Shown in pieces: positions 55,752 to 64,000 of a stretch of 64,000 nucleotides of DNA. Within the stretch, counting starts at the first letter, position 1. Each line of letters starts with the position of its first letter. Source of the stretch: a bacterium (lineage in GTDB: Bacteria > BMS3Abin14); the NCBI GenBank assembly GCA_020350725.1, contig CP070719.1, forward strand, positions 2,057,855 through 2,121,854. The letters are read 5' to 3'. The translations under genes were made by a program, and so were the position numbers. Under the pieces are notes generated by a model, which was not told where the DNA came from, made no database searches, and saw only the letters and a list, made by a program, of their open reading frames with translations.

Positions 55752-56873
55752 ATGGCCGGTAAGAGGGATTATTACGAGGTCCTCGAGGTCGACCGTAACA
55801 CCAGCGAGGAGGACATCAAACGGGCCTACCGTCGCCTGGCGATCCAGTATCATCCCGACCGAAACCCCGGAGACACCCGGGCCGAGGAGAAGTTCAAGGA
55901 GCTCAGCGAGGCGTACGCTGTCCTGTCCGACGATGAAAAAAGAAGGGTATACGATCAGTACGGGCACGCCGGCCTTGCGGGAAACGGGGGCTTCCCCGGC
56001 GGATTCGATTTCAGCGGGTCCTTCACCGACCTCTTCTCCGATCTCTTTCAGGACTTCTTCGGTGTCGGCCGACCAGGCGGCCGGTCCCGGGGTATCAGGG
56101 GTGAAGATCTGAGATATCGCATGCGGATCACCTTCGAGGAGGCGGTATTCGGGACCGAGCAGCAGATCCACTACCCCCATCTGGTGGAGTGCGACCGGTG
56201 CCTTGGAGACGGTCTGGAGCCGGGACATCAGCCCGCGACCTGCAGCGTCTGTTCCGGAAGAGGCGAGGTCCGTTTCCAGCAGGCGTTCTTCACCATGTCC
56301 CGCACCTGTCCGAACTGCGGCGGCAGCGGTCGGATCATAGAGAACCCGTGCAGCAAATGCCGCGCGGACGGCCGGGTTCGTGAAGAGAAAGCCCTGACCG
56401 TCAAAGTTCCCAAGGGAGTGGACAACGGAACAAGGCTCAGGCTGAGAGGCGAGGGAGACGCCGGCCTCCAGGGAGGCCCGCCCGGCGACCTTTTTGTCGT
56501 TCTCGAGGTGGAGGAACACCCCTTCTTCATCAGGGAAGGATACGACATCGTCTGCGAGACCCCTCTCAGGATGGAGACGGCCGCTCTGGGCGGCACCGTT
56601 GAAATACCCACCCTGGATGGTCCCGTGGAACTGAAGGTGCCCGCCGGGACACAGCCGGGACAGGTGTTCAAATTCAAGGGCAAGGGCATCCCCCGTCTGC
56701 ACGGGTCCGGGCGTGGAGATCTGTTCATCCAAGCCGCGGTCCGCATCCCCCAGAAGCTCAGCCGGAGGCAGAGAGAGATCCTCAAGGAGTTCGAGGGCCA
56801 CGAAAAATCGGGAGCCTACAGGGATGTCCTTGAATACAACAGAAAAATGGAAAAATATTCGAAACAGGGATGA
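55752..56873 (+). CDS. dnaJ: Chaperone protein DnaJ
   Basis: 373 residues. J-domain (1-70) with HPD in IQYHPDRN. A Gly/Phe region (about 75-115) follows. The zinc domain has four CxxCxGxG-type repeats ([32 protein letters not shown]; Ala replaces Gly in the last), then the substrate-binding C-terminal domains. Stimulates DnaK. dnaK is not between grpE and dnaJ. Confidence 0.96.
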   Translation: MAGKRDYYEVLEVDRNTSEEDIKRAYRRLAIQYHPDRNPGDTRAEEKFKELSEAYAVLSDDEKRRVYDQYGHAGLAGNGGFPGGFDFSGSFTDLFSDLFQDFFGVGRPGGRSRGIRGEDLRYRMRITFEEAVFGTEQQIHYPHLVECDRCLGDGLEPGHQPATCSVCSGRGEVRFQQAFFTMSRTCPNCGGSGRIIENPCSKCRADGRVREEKALTVKVPKGVDNGTRLRLRGEGDAGLQGGPPGDLFVVLEVEEHPFFIREGYDIVCETPLRMETAALGGTVEIPTLDGPVELKVPAGTQPGQVFKFKGKGIPRLHGSGRGDLFIQAAVRIPQKLSRRQREILKEFEGHEKSGAYRDVLEYNRKMEKYSKQG

Positions 56874-56902
56874 AGGAATCGAGGATCAGACCTAGAGCCC
56901 TG

Positions 56903-57113
56903 GAGCATTAGAACAATAGAGGATTAGACATTAGATCAATAGAGGATTAGACATTAGAGCATTAGAAGATTAGACCATGGTAACCCCTGGATGTTTCAAG
57001 ATCTATCTTCCCATCCCTTATTTTCAATGATCCGATACTTAAATCTATAATCTCCAATGCTCTAATGCTCTAATACTCCAATGCTCCAATGTCCGCTGAT
57101 CTAATACTCTAAC
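56903..57113. repeat. Inverted array element 14 (ATTAGAG word, 8-nt period)
   Basis: The left arm (56903-56972) is about nine 7-8-mers of the type GAGGATTA/GACATTA, including an exact 22-bp direct repeat at 56914-56935 and 56937-56958. The right arm (57041-57113) is ATGCTCTA twice, ATACTCCA, ATGCTCCA and similar, the reverse complement. The core is about 68 bp. The rest of the 488-bp gap to the chemotaxis gene contains a possible promoter (TTGTCC, 16 nt, TATGAA) and nothing else I recognise. Confidence 0.85.
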
Positions 57114-57361
57114 TTTTCATTTCTAACCCCCCAGCCCTCTTTCCCCCCGTTCAAGATCCACATTTCCCAAATCCTCCTTTGTCCGACGGCGATGTTATGG
57201 TATGAATAACCAGGAGGGCGGACCTGTAAGTTATTGCTTTCACAAGGGAACATCCTGAGCACACCTCCACAATACCAGGCGGCAAACGTGGTGAGCCCGC
57301 GGGAAAAAACGGTAACGGCGGGATCCAGTTTCAGAGGCGTTACTTTAAGGGAGAATCAAGG

Positions 57362-59545
57362 ATGGATCAGGGGACTGAAAACCTGGAGACGATGGAGGAG
57401 CTCCAGATCCAGGAAGAACGGATCGGAGAGGGCGGCGGTCCCGGCGGGAAGGGCAGCGGCAGAACCGCCGCTGAGGCCGCCGGAGGGGGGATCACCATCG
57501 CCTGGAAGATAACCGGTGTTGTGATCCTCGTCATGTTCGTCCTGGCCACCTTCAATATCTTCTTCACCAGGAGCAGGTTCAGGAGGGTCATGGAGAGCGA
57601 GTTCGAGAGCAAGGGCAGGACCATCGCCTCTTCCCTGGCGACCTCGAGCGAGGATAAACTGTTCAGCGGTAATCTGGACGTCGTTCAGAACCTGGTGGAG
57701 GGCTCCAGTGAGATCCACGGCGTCCGGTATATCTTCGTCACGGACAGGAAGGGAGAGGTGGTTGCCCACACCTTCGGCAACGACTTTCCAGGGGATCTGA
57801 CCGGTGTCAACCCGGTCGCAGGCGAGGAGCCCTTCAGGATCGAGGAGCTTGACCTGGCGTCGGTGGGAAAGGTCATGGATATCGCGGTTCCCATTCTCTT
57901 CGGTGCGGCGGGCACCGCTCACGTGGCAATGGACAGGAGTATCATCGCCAATGAGATCAAGCAGATCACCAGCCGGCTCGTCATCCAGTTCACCGTGGCC
58001 TCCATCCTTGGCATCATCCTCCTTCATGTCGTGGTCAAGTTCCTCCTCCGGCATCTCTCCACCGTCCATCTGGTGCTTCAGAGGGTAGGGGAGGGAAACC
58101 TGATGGAACGGGTGAAGGTCCCGACGCGGGACGAGTTCCAGACCCTGGGAAACCAGCTGAATTTCACTCTCGAGGGGCTCGGGCGGATGATCCTCCGCGT
58201 CCGTCAGGCCTTCGAGAGCATCTCCCGGGCAAACGAGAACATCTCCCGGATCTACAACGACGTTCTCGAGGGAACCGAACAGCAGGCGAGCCTGGCAACG
58301 GAGACCATGGAATCGGTGACCCATAACAAGAAGATGTCCGACGAGATCACACAGGGTATCCACGTCCTCGAGAATTCGGCCAACGACAGCTTCACCAGCA
58401 TCATGGAGATGGGCGCCTCCATCGAGGAGGTATCCTCCATGACCGACTCCCTTTTCCGATCGGTCAACGAATCCAACGAGGCTATCGAGAACATGTCGGC
58501 CTCCATCACCGAGATCTCGCAGACTCTTCTCTCCCTCTCCAACGCTGCCGACGAGATGGCCAGTTCCATGAACGAGATGGGTGTGAGCATCCAGCAGGTC
58601 CGGGAGAATGCGGAGAGCACCGTCGAGGATGCTGTCCAGATGACCCAGGTTGCGGAGGAGGGCGTGCAGGTGTCCCGGAGCGCGATGGAGGGCACCCTGG
58701 CCATCCGGGAGAGCTCCTCCCAGGTGAGCCAGCTCATCTCCATCGTCACGGAACGAATAGAGGAGATCGACGAGATCCTCAGCTTTATCACCGATATAAC
58801 GGGGAAGACCAATCTTCTGGCCCTCAATGCCGCCATTATTGCGGCCCAGGCCGGAGCCCAGGGGAAGGGGTTCGGAGTGGTAGCCGACGAGATCAACGAG
58901 CTCGCCCAGAACACCAAGGCGCAGACCAACAGGATCTCCAGTGTCATCCAGGGTATCCGTGAGGAGGTCACGAGGACCGGCCAGGCCGTTGAGGAGTCCA
59001 ATCAGAGGGTCGAGGACGGTGTCCGGCTCTCCGAGCACGTCACAGCCGCCCTGGAGAAGATCACCGACAGCACCAACCTCGTGTCCCACCGGGTGGAGGA
59101 GATCGCCCGGACGACCTCCGAGCAGGCCAACACGAGCAGCCGGGTAATGGAGACCACCGAGCACCTGTCCAATTCCGTGAAAAGCATCCGGGAGGCGGGT
59201 CAGAGCCAGGCACAGAGCAGCGAGAAGCTGCTCGAGATGTCCCGCCGGATCCAGCAGGTGGCCCAGAAGGTCAAGACGAGCATGGAGGAGCAGAGCTCCA
59301 CCAGCCACCAGATCAACAACGACCTGACCCGGATCACCGAAACCGTTCGGAATATAAGCGAGTCGACGGACATGCAGGTGGTCAACGGCAACAAGGTCTA
59401 TCAGGTCGCCGAAGATCTCACGGGCATCATCGAAAGAAACAGGGAGGCCGTCCACGGTCTGCAGGAGGTTATCTCCGATCTCTCCGAGAGGATGGATTCC
59501 CTTCAGGACGGTCTCAAGCTGTTCCTCGTCGAGGTGAAAGGTTAA
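57362..59545 (+). CDS. Methyl-accepting chemotaxis protein
   Basis: 727 residues. A 45-residue Glu/Gly-rich cytoplasmic head precedes the first membrane segment (about 48-68). A periplasmic PAS/CACHE-like domain spans about 75-195 (VRYIFVTDRKGEVVAHT) and the second membrane segment about 205-228, followed by HAMP (about 228-280). A long signalling coiled coil has the hairpin tip TNLLALNAAIIAAQAGAQGK, where Ile-Ile and Gln replace the more usual Glu and Arg. SD GGGAG about 8 nt before ATG. Ligand unknown. Confidence 0.93.
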   Translation: MDQGTENLETMEELQIQEERIGEGGGPGGKGSGRTAAEAAGGGITIAWKITGVVILVMFVLATFNIFFTRSRFRRVMESEFESKGRTIASSLATSSEDKLFSGNLDVVQNLVEGSSEIHGVRYIFVTDRKGEVVAHTFGNDFPGDLTGVNPVAGEEPFRIEELDLASVGKVMDIAVPILFGAAGTAHVAMDRSIIANEIKQITSRLVIQFTVASILGIILLHVVVKFLLRHLSTVHLVLQRVGEGNLMERVKVPTRDEFQTLGNQLNFTLEGLGRMILRVRQAFESISRANENISRIYNDVLEGTEQQASLATETMESVTHNKKMSDEITQGIHVLENSANDSFTSIMEMGASIEEVSSMTDSLFRSVNESNEAIENMSASITEISQTLLSLSNAADEMASSMNEMGVSIQQVRENAESTVEDAVQMTQVAEEGVQVSRSAMEGTLAIRESSSQVSQLISIVTERIEEIDEILSFITDITGKTNLLALNAAIIAAQAGAQGKGFGVVADEINELAQNTKAQTNRISSVIQGIREEVTRTGQAVEESNQRVEDGVRLSEHVTAALEKITDSTNLVSHRVEEIARTTSEQANTSSRVMETTEHLSNSVKSIREAGQSQAQSSEKLLEMSRRIQQVAQKVKTSMEEQSSTSHQINNDLTRITETVRNISESTDMQVVNGNKVYQVAEDLTGIIERNREAVHGLQEVISDLSERMDSLQDGLKLFLVEVKG

Positions 59546-59738
59546 AGGGTAGCCCCTACTCCCTATCCCCATTGACCGGAATTCATCCCTTGTGCCCCCC
59601 TGACGTATGGTGAGGATCGCTTACGATCCCTGCCTTTTCCGGGTGACGGACTCAGACCTTCACCGCCAGCATCTTCCCTTGCAGGCAGTCAGGTCCGGGA
59701 GTATCTTTTAGGATATGCACCCTGGAGAGGAGAGAACC

Positions 59739-60794
59739 ATGAGAACCCGGTGCATCGCCGCCTGCTGTGCCGTCCTCGCGTGCCTGCTCACGCAGCTGTC
59801 ACAGGCGCAGAGCGTCGGCACCCTTACCGACCCGAGGGAGATCCATCTCCGGAACGTCCGTCAACTGACCTTCGGGGGCCAGAACGCGGAGGCCTATTTC
59901 TCCCACGACGGGAATAAGATCATCTTCCAGTCCACCAGGCCTCCCTACGGATGTGATCAGATCTTCATCATGAACAGTGACGGAAGCGACGTTACGCGCG
60001 TGTCATCAGGGGAGGGGAGGACCACCTGCGCCTTCTTTCTGCCCGATGGGAAGCGGTTCATCTACGCCTCGACACATCTCGCCGACAGCGCCTGTCCGCC
60101 GGAGCCCGACCGAAGCCGAGGTTACGTCTGGCCGCTCTACCCGTCATTCGATATCTTCTCGGCCGGAACGGACGGCACGGATCGGGTCCGGCTGACGGCC
60201 GTGGAGGGTTATGACGCCGAGGGAGCGGTCTCGCCCGACGGACAGAGGATCGTCTTCACCTCGGTGCGGGACGGAGACCTGGAGCTCTACACGATGGACG
60301 TGGACGGATCCGACGTCAAACGCCTGACCCGCAGGGAGGGCTTCGACGGCGGCCCCTTCTTCTCCTGGGACGGCCGCTACATCGTTTACCGCAGCCACTA
60401 CCCCGATACGGCTGAGGAGCGGGATGACTACAGGTCCCTCCTGTCCCAGGATCTGATGAGACCTTCCAGGGCGGAGATCTTCTACATGAAAGAGGACGGG
60501 TCCGATCAGACAAGGGTGACCAGCGACGGTTCGGCCAATTGGGCCCCCTTCATGCACCCCGACAGCAGGAGGATCATCTACTCGTCCAACAAGCACGACC
60601 CGGAGGGGAGGACCTTCTCCCTGTACATGATCAACCGGGACGGCAGCGGCGACAGGAGGATCACCTTCGGGGCCCGCTTCGACGCATTCCCTATGTTCTC
60701 GCGGGATGGAAGGAGGCTCGTGTGGTGCTCCACCAGGAACGCCCGGGGACCCCGCGAGTTCAACGTCTTTGTAGCGGACTGGATGGATCAGTGA
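59739..60794 (+). CDS. Exported TolB-like beta-propeller (PD40) protein
   Basis: 351 residues from ATG 59739, with AGGAG 6 nt upstream; an ATG 24 nt earlier is less likely. A signal peptide (1-25, ending SQAQ) precedes about six PD40/WD40-like TolB repeats, for example NAEAYFSHDGNKIIFQSTR, GAVSPDGQRIVFTSVRDGD, FFSWDGRYIVYRS and DAFPMFSRDGRRLVWCSTR. Probably periplasmic; likely a partner of the downstream peptidase, inferred only from adjacency. Confidence 0.85.
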   Translation: MRTRCIAACCAVLACLLTQLSQAQSVGTLTDPREIHLRNVRQLTFGGQNAEAYFSHDGNKIIFQSTRPPYGCDQIFIMNSDGSDVTRVSSGEGRTTCAFFLPDGKRFIYASTHLADSACPPEPDRSRGYVWPLYPSFDIFSAGTDGTDRVRLTAVEGYDAEGAVSPDGQRIVFTSVRDGDLELYTMDVDGSDVKRLTRREGFDGGPFFSWDGRYIVYRSHYPDTAEERDDYRSLLSQDLMRPSRAEIFYMKEDGSDQTRVTSDGSANWAPFMHPDSRRIIYSSNKHDPEGRTFSLYMINRDGSGDRRITFGARFDAFPMFSRDGRRLVWCSTRNARGPREFNVFVADWMDQ

Positions 60795-60814
60795 AGTGGG
60801 AATGTATCATCCGG

Positions 60815-61076
60815 TCCAGAATCCAAAGTCCAAGATCCCAAAAGAAAAACATGAAAGACAGCCTGCTGTTAAAACCAGGAAAAAGAAACCGACGTAATAA
60901 ATTTGGGGATGCTGACCTTGAAAAAACCGTTTCGAAGACCAAAAGCCTTTGCCCAGGCACTCCGCGAAAGTCGAAAAGGTTTTACCGGACAAGCACAGAA
61001 CCATCTACCTAAGATGGTCCGGAGAGAGACGTGTGGTTTGGGGTTTTGGATTTTGGGTTTTCGATTTTCTATTTTT
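60815..61076. repeat. Inverted heptamer-array element 15 (CCAAAAT word)
   Basis: The left arm (60815-60849) is TCCAGAA, TCCAAAG, TCCAAGA, TCCCAAA. The right arm (61035-61076) is GGTTTGG, GGTTTTG, GATTTTG, GGTTTTC, GATTTTC, TATTTTT. The words are reverse complements. The right arm lies inside the next gene and encodes part of its signal peptide. Confidence 0.85.
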
Positions 61077-64000
61077 CACTCTCTTCCCGTCTGCTGGATC
61101 GCCATCCTTCTTTCTGCAGCCCCTGCCTGGGCGGTGATCCACCACAAGATCGATGTCACCCTCTATCCCGGTGAAAACCGTTTCGAGGCCTCGGACGTGG
61201 TGTCCTTCCGGGACCCCGATCAGCGGAAGGGCATGGAGGACATCAGATTTCGGCTCCACCCGGGTCTCGACCCCCGTAGACTCGAGTCATCCACCCCCCT
61301 CGAGAGGGTTAGAACAGGGAGGGATTCCGGATCCTACATTATTGAACCCGTCGCCGGCGAGACCGGATTCGCCATTCAATACGGTGGTGTCATCAATCAC
61401 CCCCTCCAGGCTGTCGGTGAGGAGTACGCCAGGGGGCAGCAGGACACGGTGGGCAGCATCGGTCCCGAGGGAGTCTACCTGGATGGCGGCTCGGGTTGGT
61501 ATCCCCGTTTGCCCGGCGATGAGAGGATCACCTTCGACCTCACCGTGAACATGCCCGCGGGATGGAGCGCGGTGAGCCAGGGCACCCGGACACGGCAGGA
61601 ACAGAATGTTGAGAATACAGTCGTCCGGTGGGTGAGCGATGCCCCGCAGGGTGCCATCTGGCTGCTGGCGGGCCGCTACAGAGAGTATCTGAAACAGGTC
61701 GGGGACGTCACGGCCATGGTATTCTTGCGCGAGCCCGACGAAGATCTGGCCGGCAAATATCTCGAGGCTACCGGGGAGTACGTCGGCATGTATGAACGCC
61801 TGATCGGGAAATATCCATACGGCAAATTCGCCCTGGTAGAAAATTTCTGGGAGACCGGTTACGGCATGCCGTCCTTCACCCTTCTGGGACCCCGTATCAT
61901 CCGATTTCCGTTTATCATCGAATCGTCCTATCCCCACGAGATCCTCCACAACTGGTGGGGCAACAGCGTGTTCATCGATTACGGTGCGGGCAACTGGGGG
62001 GAGGGACTGACGGCGTACCTTTCGGACCACCTGCTCAAGGAGCAGAAGGGCCAGGGCGGCTCCCACCGGCAGGAGACCCTGCAGAAATACGCCGATTATG
62101 TCCTCCAGGGCCGGGACATCCCCCTCACGGCTTTCCGTTCGCGACACGGTTCGGTGACCGAGGCGGTTGGCTACGGAAAGACCCTGATGGTCTTTCACAT
62201 GCTGCGCCTCGCGATCGGGGACGACCTCTTCCGCGAGGGTCTGAGGAGGTTCTACGCGGACAACCTTTACCGTACGGCCGACTGGCAGGACCTGAAACTG
62301 TCCTTCGAACAGGTTTCCGATCAGGATCTCGACTGGTTCTTCGACCAGTGGGTGGAGAGGACCGGGTCCCCGCGCCTTGAACTGGAGGGGGTGAGGTCCG
62401 AATCGAGGGATGAAGGCGGGTACCGGCTGTCGATGCTTCTCAGACAGGTCCAGCCCGGCGATGCCTACCGGATGGGAATCCCCGTCGCAGTGACCATGGA
62501 GGGGCAAAAGGATGCTCGGCAGCTTTTTCTGGAGATGAAGGACAAGGAGCAGACCTTCGAACTCCCTGTCAGGTCAAGACCCCTCCGGGTGGACGTGGAC
62601 CCCGAGTTCGATCTTTTCCGCAGGCTTGACAGGCGGGAGGTCCCGCCGGCCCTCACACAGGCCTTCGGGGCGGAAAAGGCGGTGATCGTTCTGCCGGCGG
62701 AGGCCGAGCCGGATCTTCTCGAGTCCTATCGCTCCCTGGCCCAGTTCCTGGTCCGGACGGGACCGGGTGGCGTAAAGATCTATGAGGACAAATCCCTGGA
62801 GGGACTTCCCACCGACGCCTCGGTGTGGATCCTGGGGTGGGAAAACCGTTTGCTGGCAGCGATCCGGGGTGCTTTCGCTGATTACGGGCTCACCTTTAAA
62901 GGCGGACAGGCCGGGGGGGTGAGTTTTGACGGCCCGACCGGAACGGTATTGGAAAGGGATTCCAAGGCGGTGGTCCTGGCCGGCCGACATCCGGGAAATC
63001 CGGACCTGGCCGTGCTGTGGATCGCAGCGGACAATCCGGCCGCCCACGCCGGCCTTGCCCGCAAGCTGCCTCACTACCACAAGTACAGTTACCTCGGATT
63101 CCAGGGAGATGAACCGGATAACGTGGTCAAGGGACGCTGGCCGGTGGTGGGCTCCCCCCTGACCAACGTTCTGGACGGCGAGACGGATCCGGGTGGGTCT
63201 GTGCCCATGGCGGACTTGGCCGCCAGGGAACCGGTCATCGACCGGCCTGTCCCCTGGTCCAGGGGGAAAATGGTGTCCACCGTGAGTTACCTGGCTGCCG
63301 ATGACCGGAAGGGGAGGGGCTTCGGCACCCCTGAATTGAAGGAGGTCTCTGAGTATATCGCTCAACGGTTCCGGGAGTACGGCCTTGAACCCGGAGGCGG
63401 CGAGCCGGGGAGTTATTTCCAGGAGTGGACCGGCCCGGGGGGGGAACTGAACCTCGAAACATCCATGAGGAACGTCGTCGGCGTCGTTCGGGGCACCGAT
63501 GCCGGGTGGCGCGGCCAGAGCGTCGTCGTCGGCGCCCATTATGACCACCTGGGCATGGGTTGGCCAGGCGGCCTGACAATTAACCGGGGCAGGATCCATC
63601 CCGGCGCCGACGATAACGCGAGTGGGGTGGCGGTGCTTCTCGAACTGGCCAGGGTGATGGCTGGTGGTGAGCGGCCGAAGCGATCCGTCGTGTTCGTTGC
63701 CTTCGCCGGCGAGGAGGACGGCAAGCGCGGTTCGAAGTACTACACCGCGAACGCGAAAAAGTACCCGGCGGAAGGCATCATGGGGATGGTCAACCTGGAT
63801 ACGGTGGGTCGCCTGGAAGAGGGCAGTCTCCTCGTCCTGGGGGCGTCGTCGGCCGCGGATTGGGTCCACATCTTCAGGGGCGCCGGCTACGTTGCCGGCG
63901 TGGATGTAAGAACCGTGGACGAGGATCTGGACTCCAGCGACCACATCAGCTTTCAGGAGGCCGGCGCGCCGGCGGTCCAGCTGTTCACAGGGGCCCACGC
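61014..64000 (+). CDS. M1-type aminopeptidase fused to an M28 peptidase (3' end outside window)
   Basis: At least 995 residues, frame open to the window edge. A signal-peptide-like N-terminus (about 8-40, ending PAWA) precedes an M1-like domain (about 41-520): zinc motif HEILHNWWGN near 310 and the third ligand in WGEGLTAYLSD. The M28 domain starts near 760 with GAHYDHLG, PGADDNASGVAVLLELA, FAGEEDGKRGSKYY and NLDTVGRL, the two-zinc site. Both active sites look complete. ATG 61014 has no SD. An exported two-step peptidase is inferred. Confidence 0.85.
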   Translation, partial: MVRRETCGLGFWILGFRFSIFHSLPVCWIAILLSAAPAWAVIHHKIDVTLYPGENRFEASDVVSFRDPDQRKGMEDIRFRLHPGLDPRRLESSTPLERVRTGRDSGSYIIEPVAGETGFAIQYGGVINHPLQAVGEEYARGQQDTVGSIGPEGVYLDGGSGWYPRLPGDERITFDLTVNMPAGWSAVSQGTRTRQEQNVENTVVRWVSDAPQGAIWLLAGRYREYLKQVGDVTAMVFLREPDEDLAGKYLEATGEYVGMYERLIGKYPYGKFALVENFWETGYGMPSFTLLGPRIIRFPFIIESSYPHEILHNWWGNSVFIDYGAGNWGEGLTAYLSDHLLKEQKGQGGSHRQETLQKYADYVLQGRDIPLTAFRSRHGSVTEAVGYGKTLMVFHMLRLAIGDDLFREGLRRFYADNLYRTADWQDLKLSFEQVSDQDLDWFFDQWVERTGSPRLELEGVRSESRDEGGYRLSMLLRQVQPGDAYRMGIPVAVTMEGQKDARQLFLEMKDKEQTFELPVRSRPLRVDVDPEFDLFRRLDRREVPPALTQAFGAEKAVIVLPAEAEPDLLESYRSLAQFLVRTGPGGVKIYEDKSLEGLPTDASVWILGWENRLLAAIRGAFADYGLTFKGGQAGGVSFDGPTGTVLERDSKAVVLAGRHPGNPDLAVLWIAADNPAAHAGLARKLPHYHKYSYLGFQGDEPDNVVKGRWPVVGSPLTNVLDGETDPGGSVPMADLAAREPVIDRPVPWSRGKMVSTVSYLAADDRKGRGFGTPELKEVSEYIAQRFREYGLEPGGGEPGSYFQEWTGPGGELNLETSMRNVVGVVRGTDAGWRGQSVVVGAHYDHLGMGWPGGLTINRGRIHPGADDNASGVAVLLELARVMAGGERPKRSVVFVAFAGEEDGKRGSKYYTANAKKYPAEGIMGMVNLDTVGRLEEGSLLVLGASSAADWVHIFRGAGYVAGVDVRTVDEDLDSSDHISFQEAGAPAVQLFTGAH

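Noticed and set aside
57356-59572. Long minus-strand open frame of over 700 codons
   Set aside because: It is antisense to the chemotaxis receptor gene. Its composition reflects the coding strand and it has no recognisable domain.

Overview
The window is a densely packed, high-GC stretch of a diderm (outer-membrane) bacterial chromosome. The gene set includes Mla lipid-transport genes, a LolA-type lipoprotein, FtsEX with an EnvC-type partner, TatA, a K+-type membrane pyrophosphatase, a B12 MetH without its activation domain, a multihaem cytochrome and selenocysteine use. SpoVG and a DUF951 protein are also present. This fits a deltaproteobacterial-type lineage (Desulfobacterota or a neighbouring phylum). 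That assignment is inference from gene content only. I see no rRNA, CRISPR array, prophage or insertion sequence.

Layout. Positions 1-34632 are almost entirely minus strand: an NtrB-like kinase, dus, a selenoprotein metallophosphoesterase/tetrahaem cytochrome, a PgaB-like glycosidase, radA, mce/mlaF/mlaE, alr, dnaB, rplI, a DUF2232 protein, rpsR, ssb, rpsF, a DUF951 protein, hppA, pth, rplY, prs, tRNA-Gln, spoVG, ispE, a DUF4292 lipoprotein, a TPR lipoprotein, tsaD, a YibQ-type deacetylase, ctpA, envC, ftsX, ftsE, a hypothetical gene, a LysR regulator and metH. Positions 34911-36684 hold a plus-strand aminotransferase and a lipoprotein gene. Positions 36694-46737 return to the minus strand: an ArsR regulator, tatA, a receiver-domain protein, a stand-alone rplC, a six-gene MoxR/DUF58/VWA cluster and selC (tRNA-Sec). 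After a small plus-strand ORF and uvrA (minus), the plus strand carries two Opp-type ATPases, hemW, hrcA-grpE-dnaJ, a chemotaxis receptor, a TolB-like propeller protein and an M1-M28 peptidase fusion cut by the window end.

Two things stand out. First, the gene at 1878-3389 has one in-frame UGA in a PCG-UGA motif. A hairpin with a GGUCUG loop follows 18 nt later, as in the E. coli fdhF SECIS as I recall it, and selC lies in the same window. Standard gene callers would split this gene. Second, many gaps between genes are filled by degenerate tandem arrays of about 7 nt (sometimes 8), usually as two inverted arms around a 50-150 bp core. Both arms of a locus use the same word, while the word differs between loci. 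The arrays abut or overlap stop codons, start codons and one signal peptide.

Long co-directional runs with ATGA/GTGA/TTGA overlaps suggest tight translational coupling. Examples are mlaE-mlaF, the TPR-DUF4292-ispE genes, ftsE-ftsX-envC, metH-LysR, pth-hppA and the MoxR cluster.
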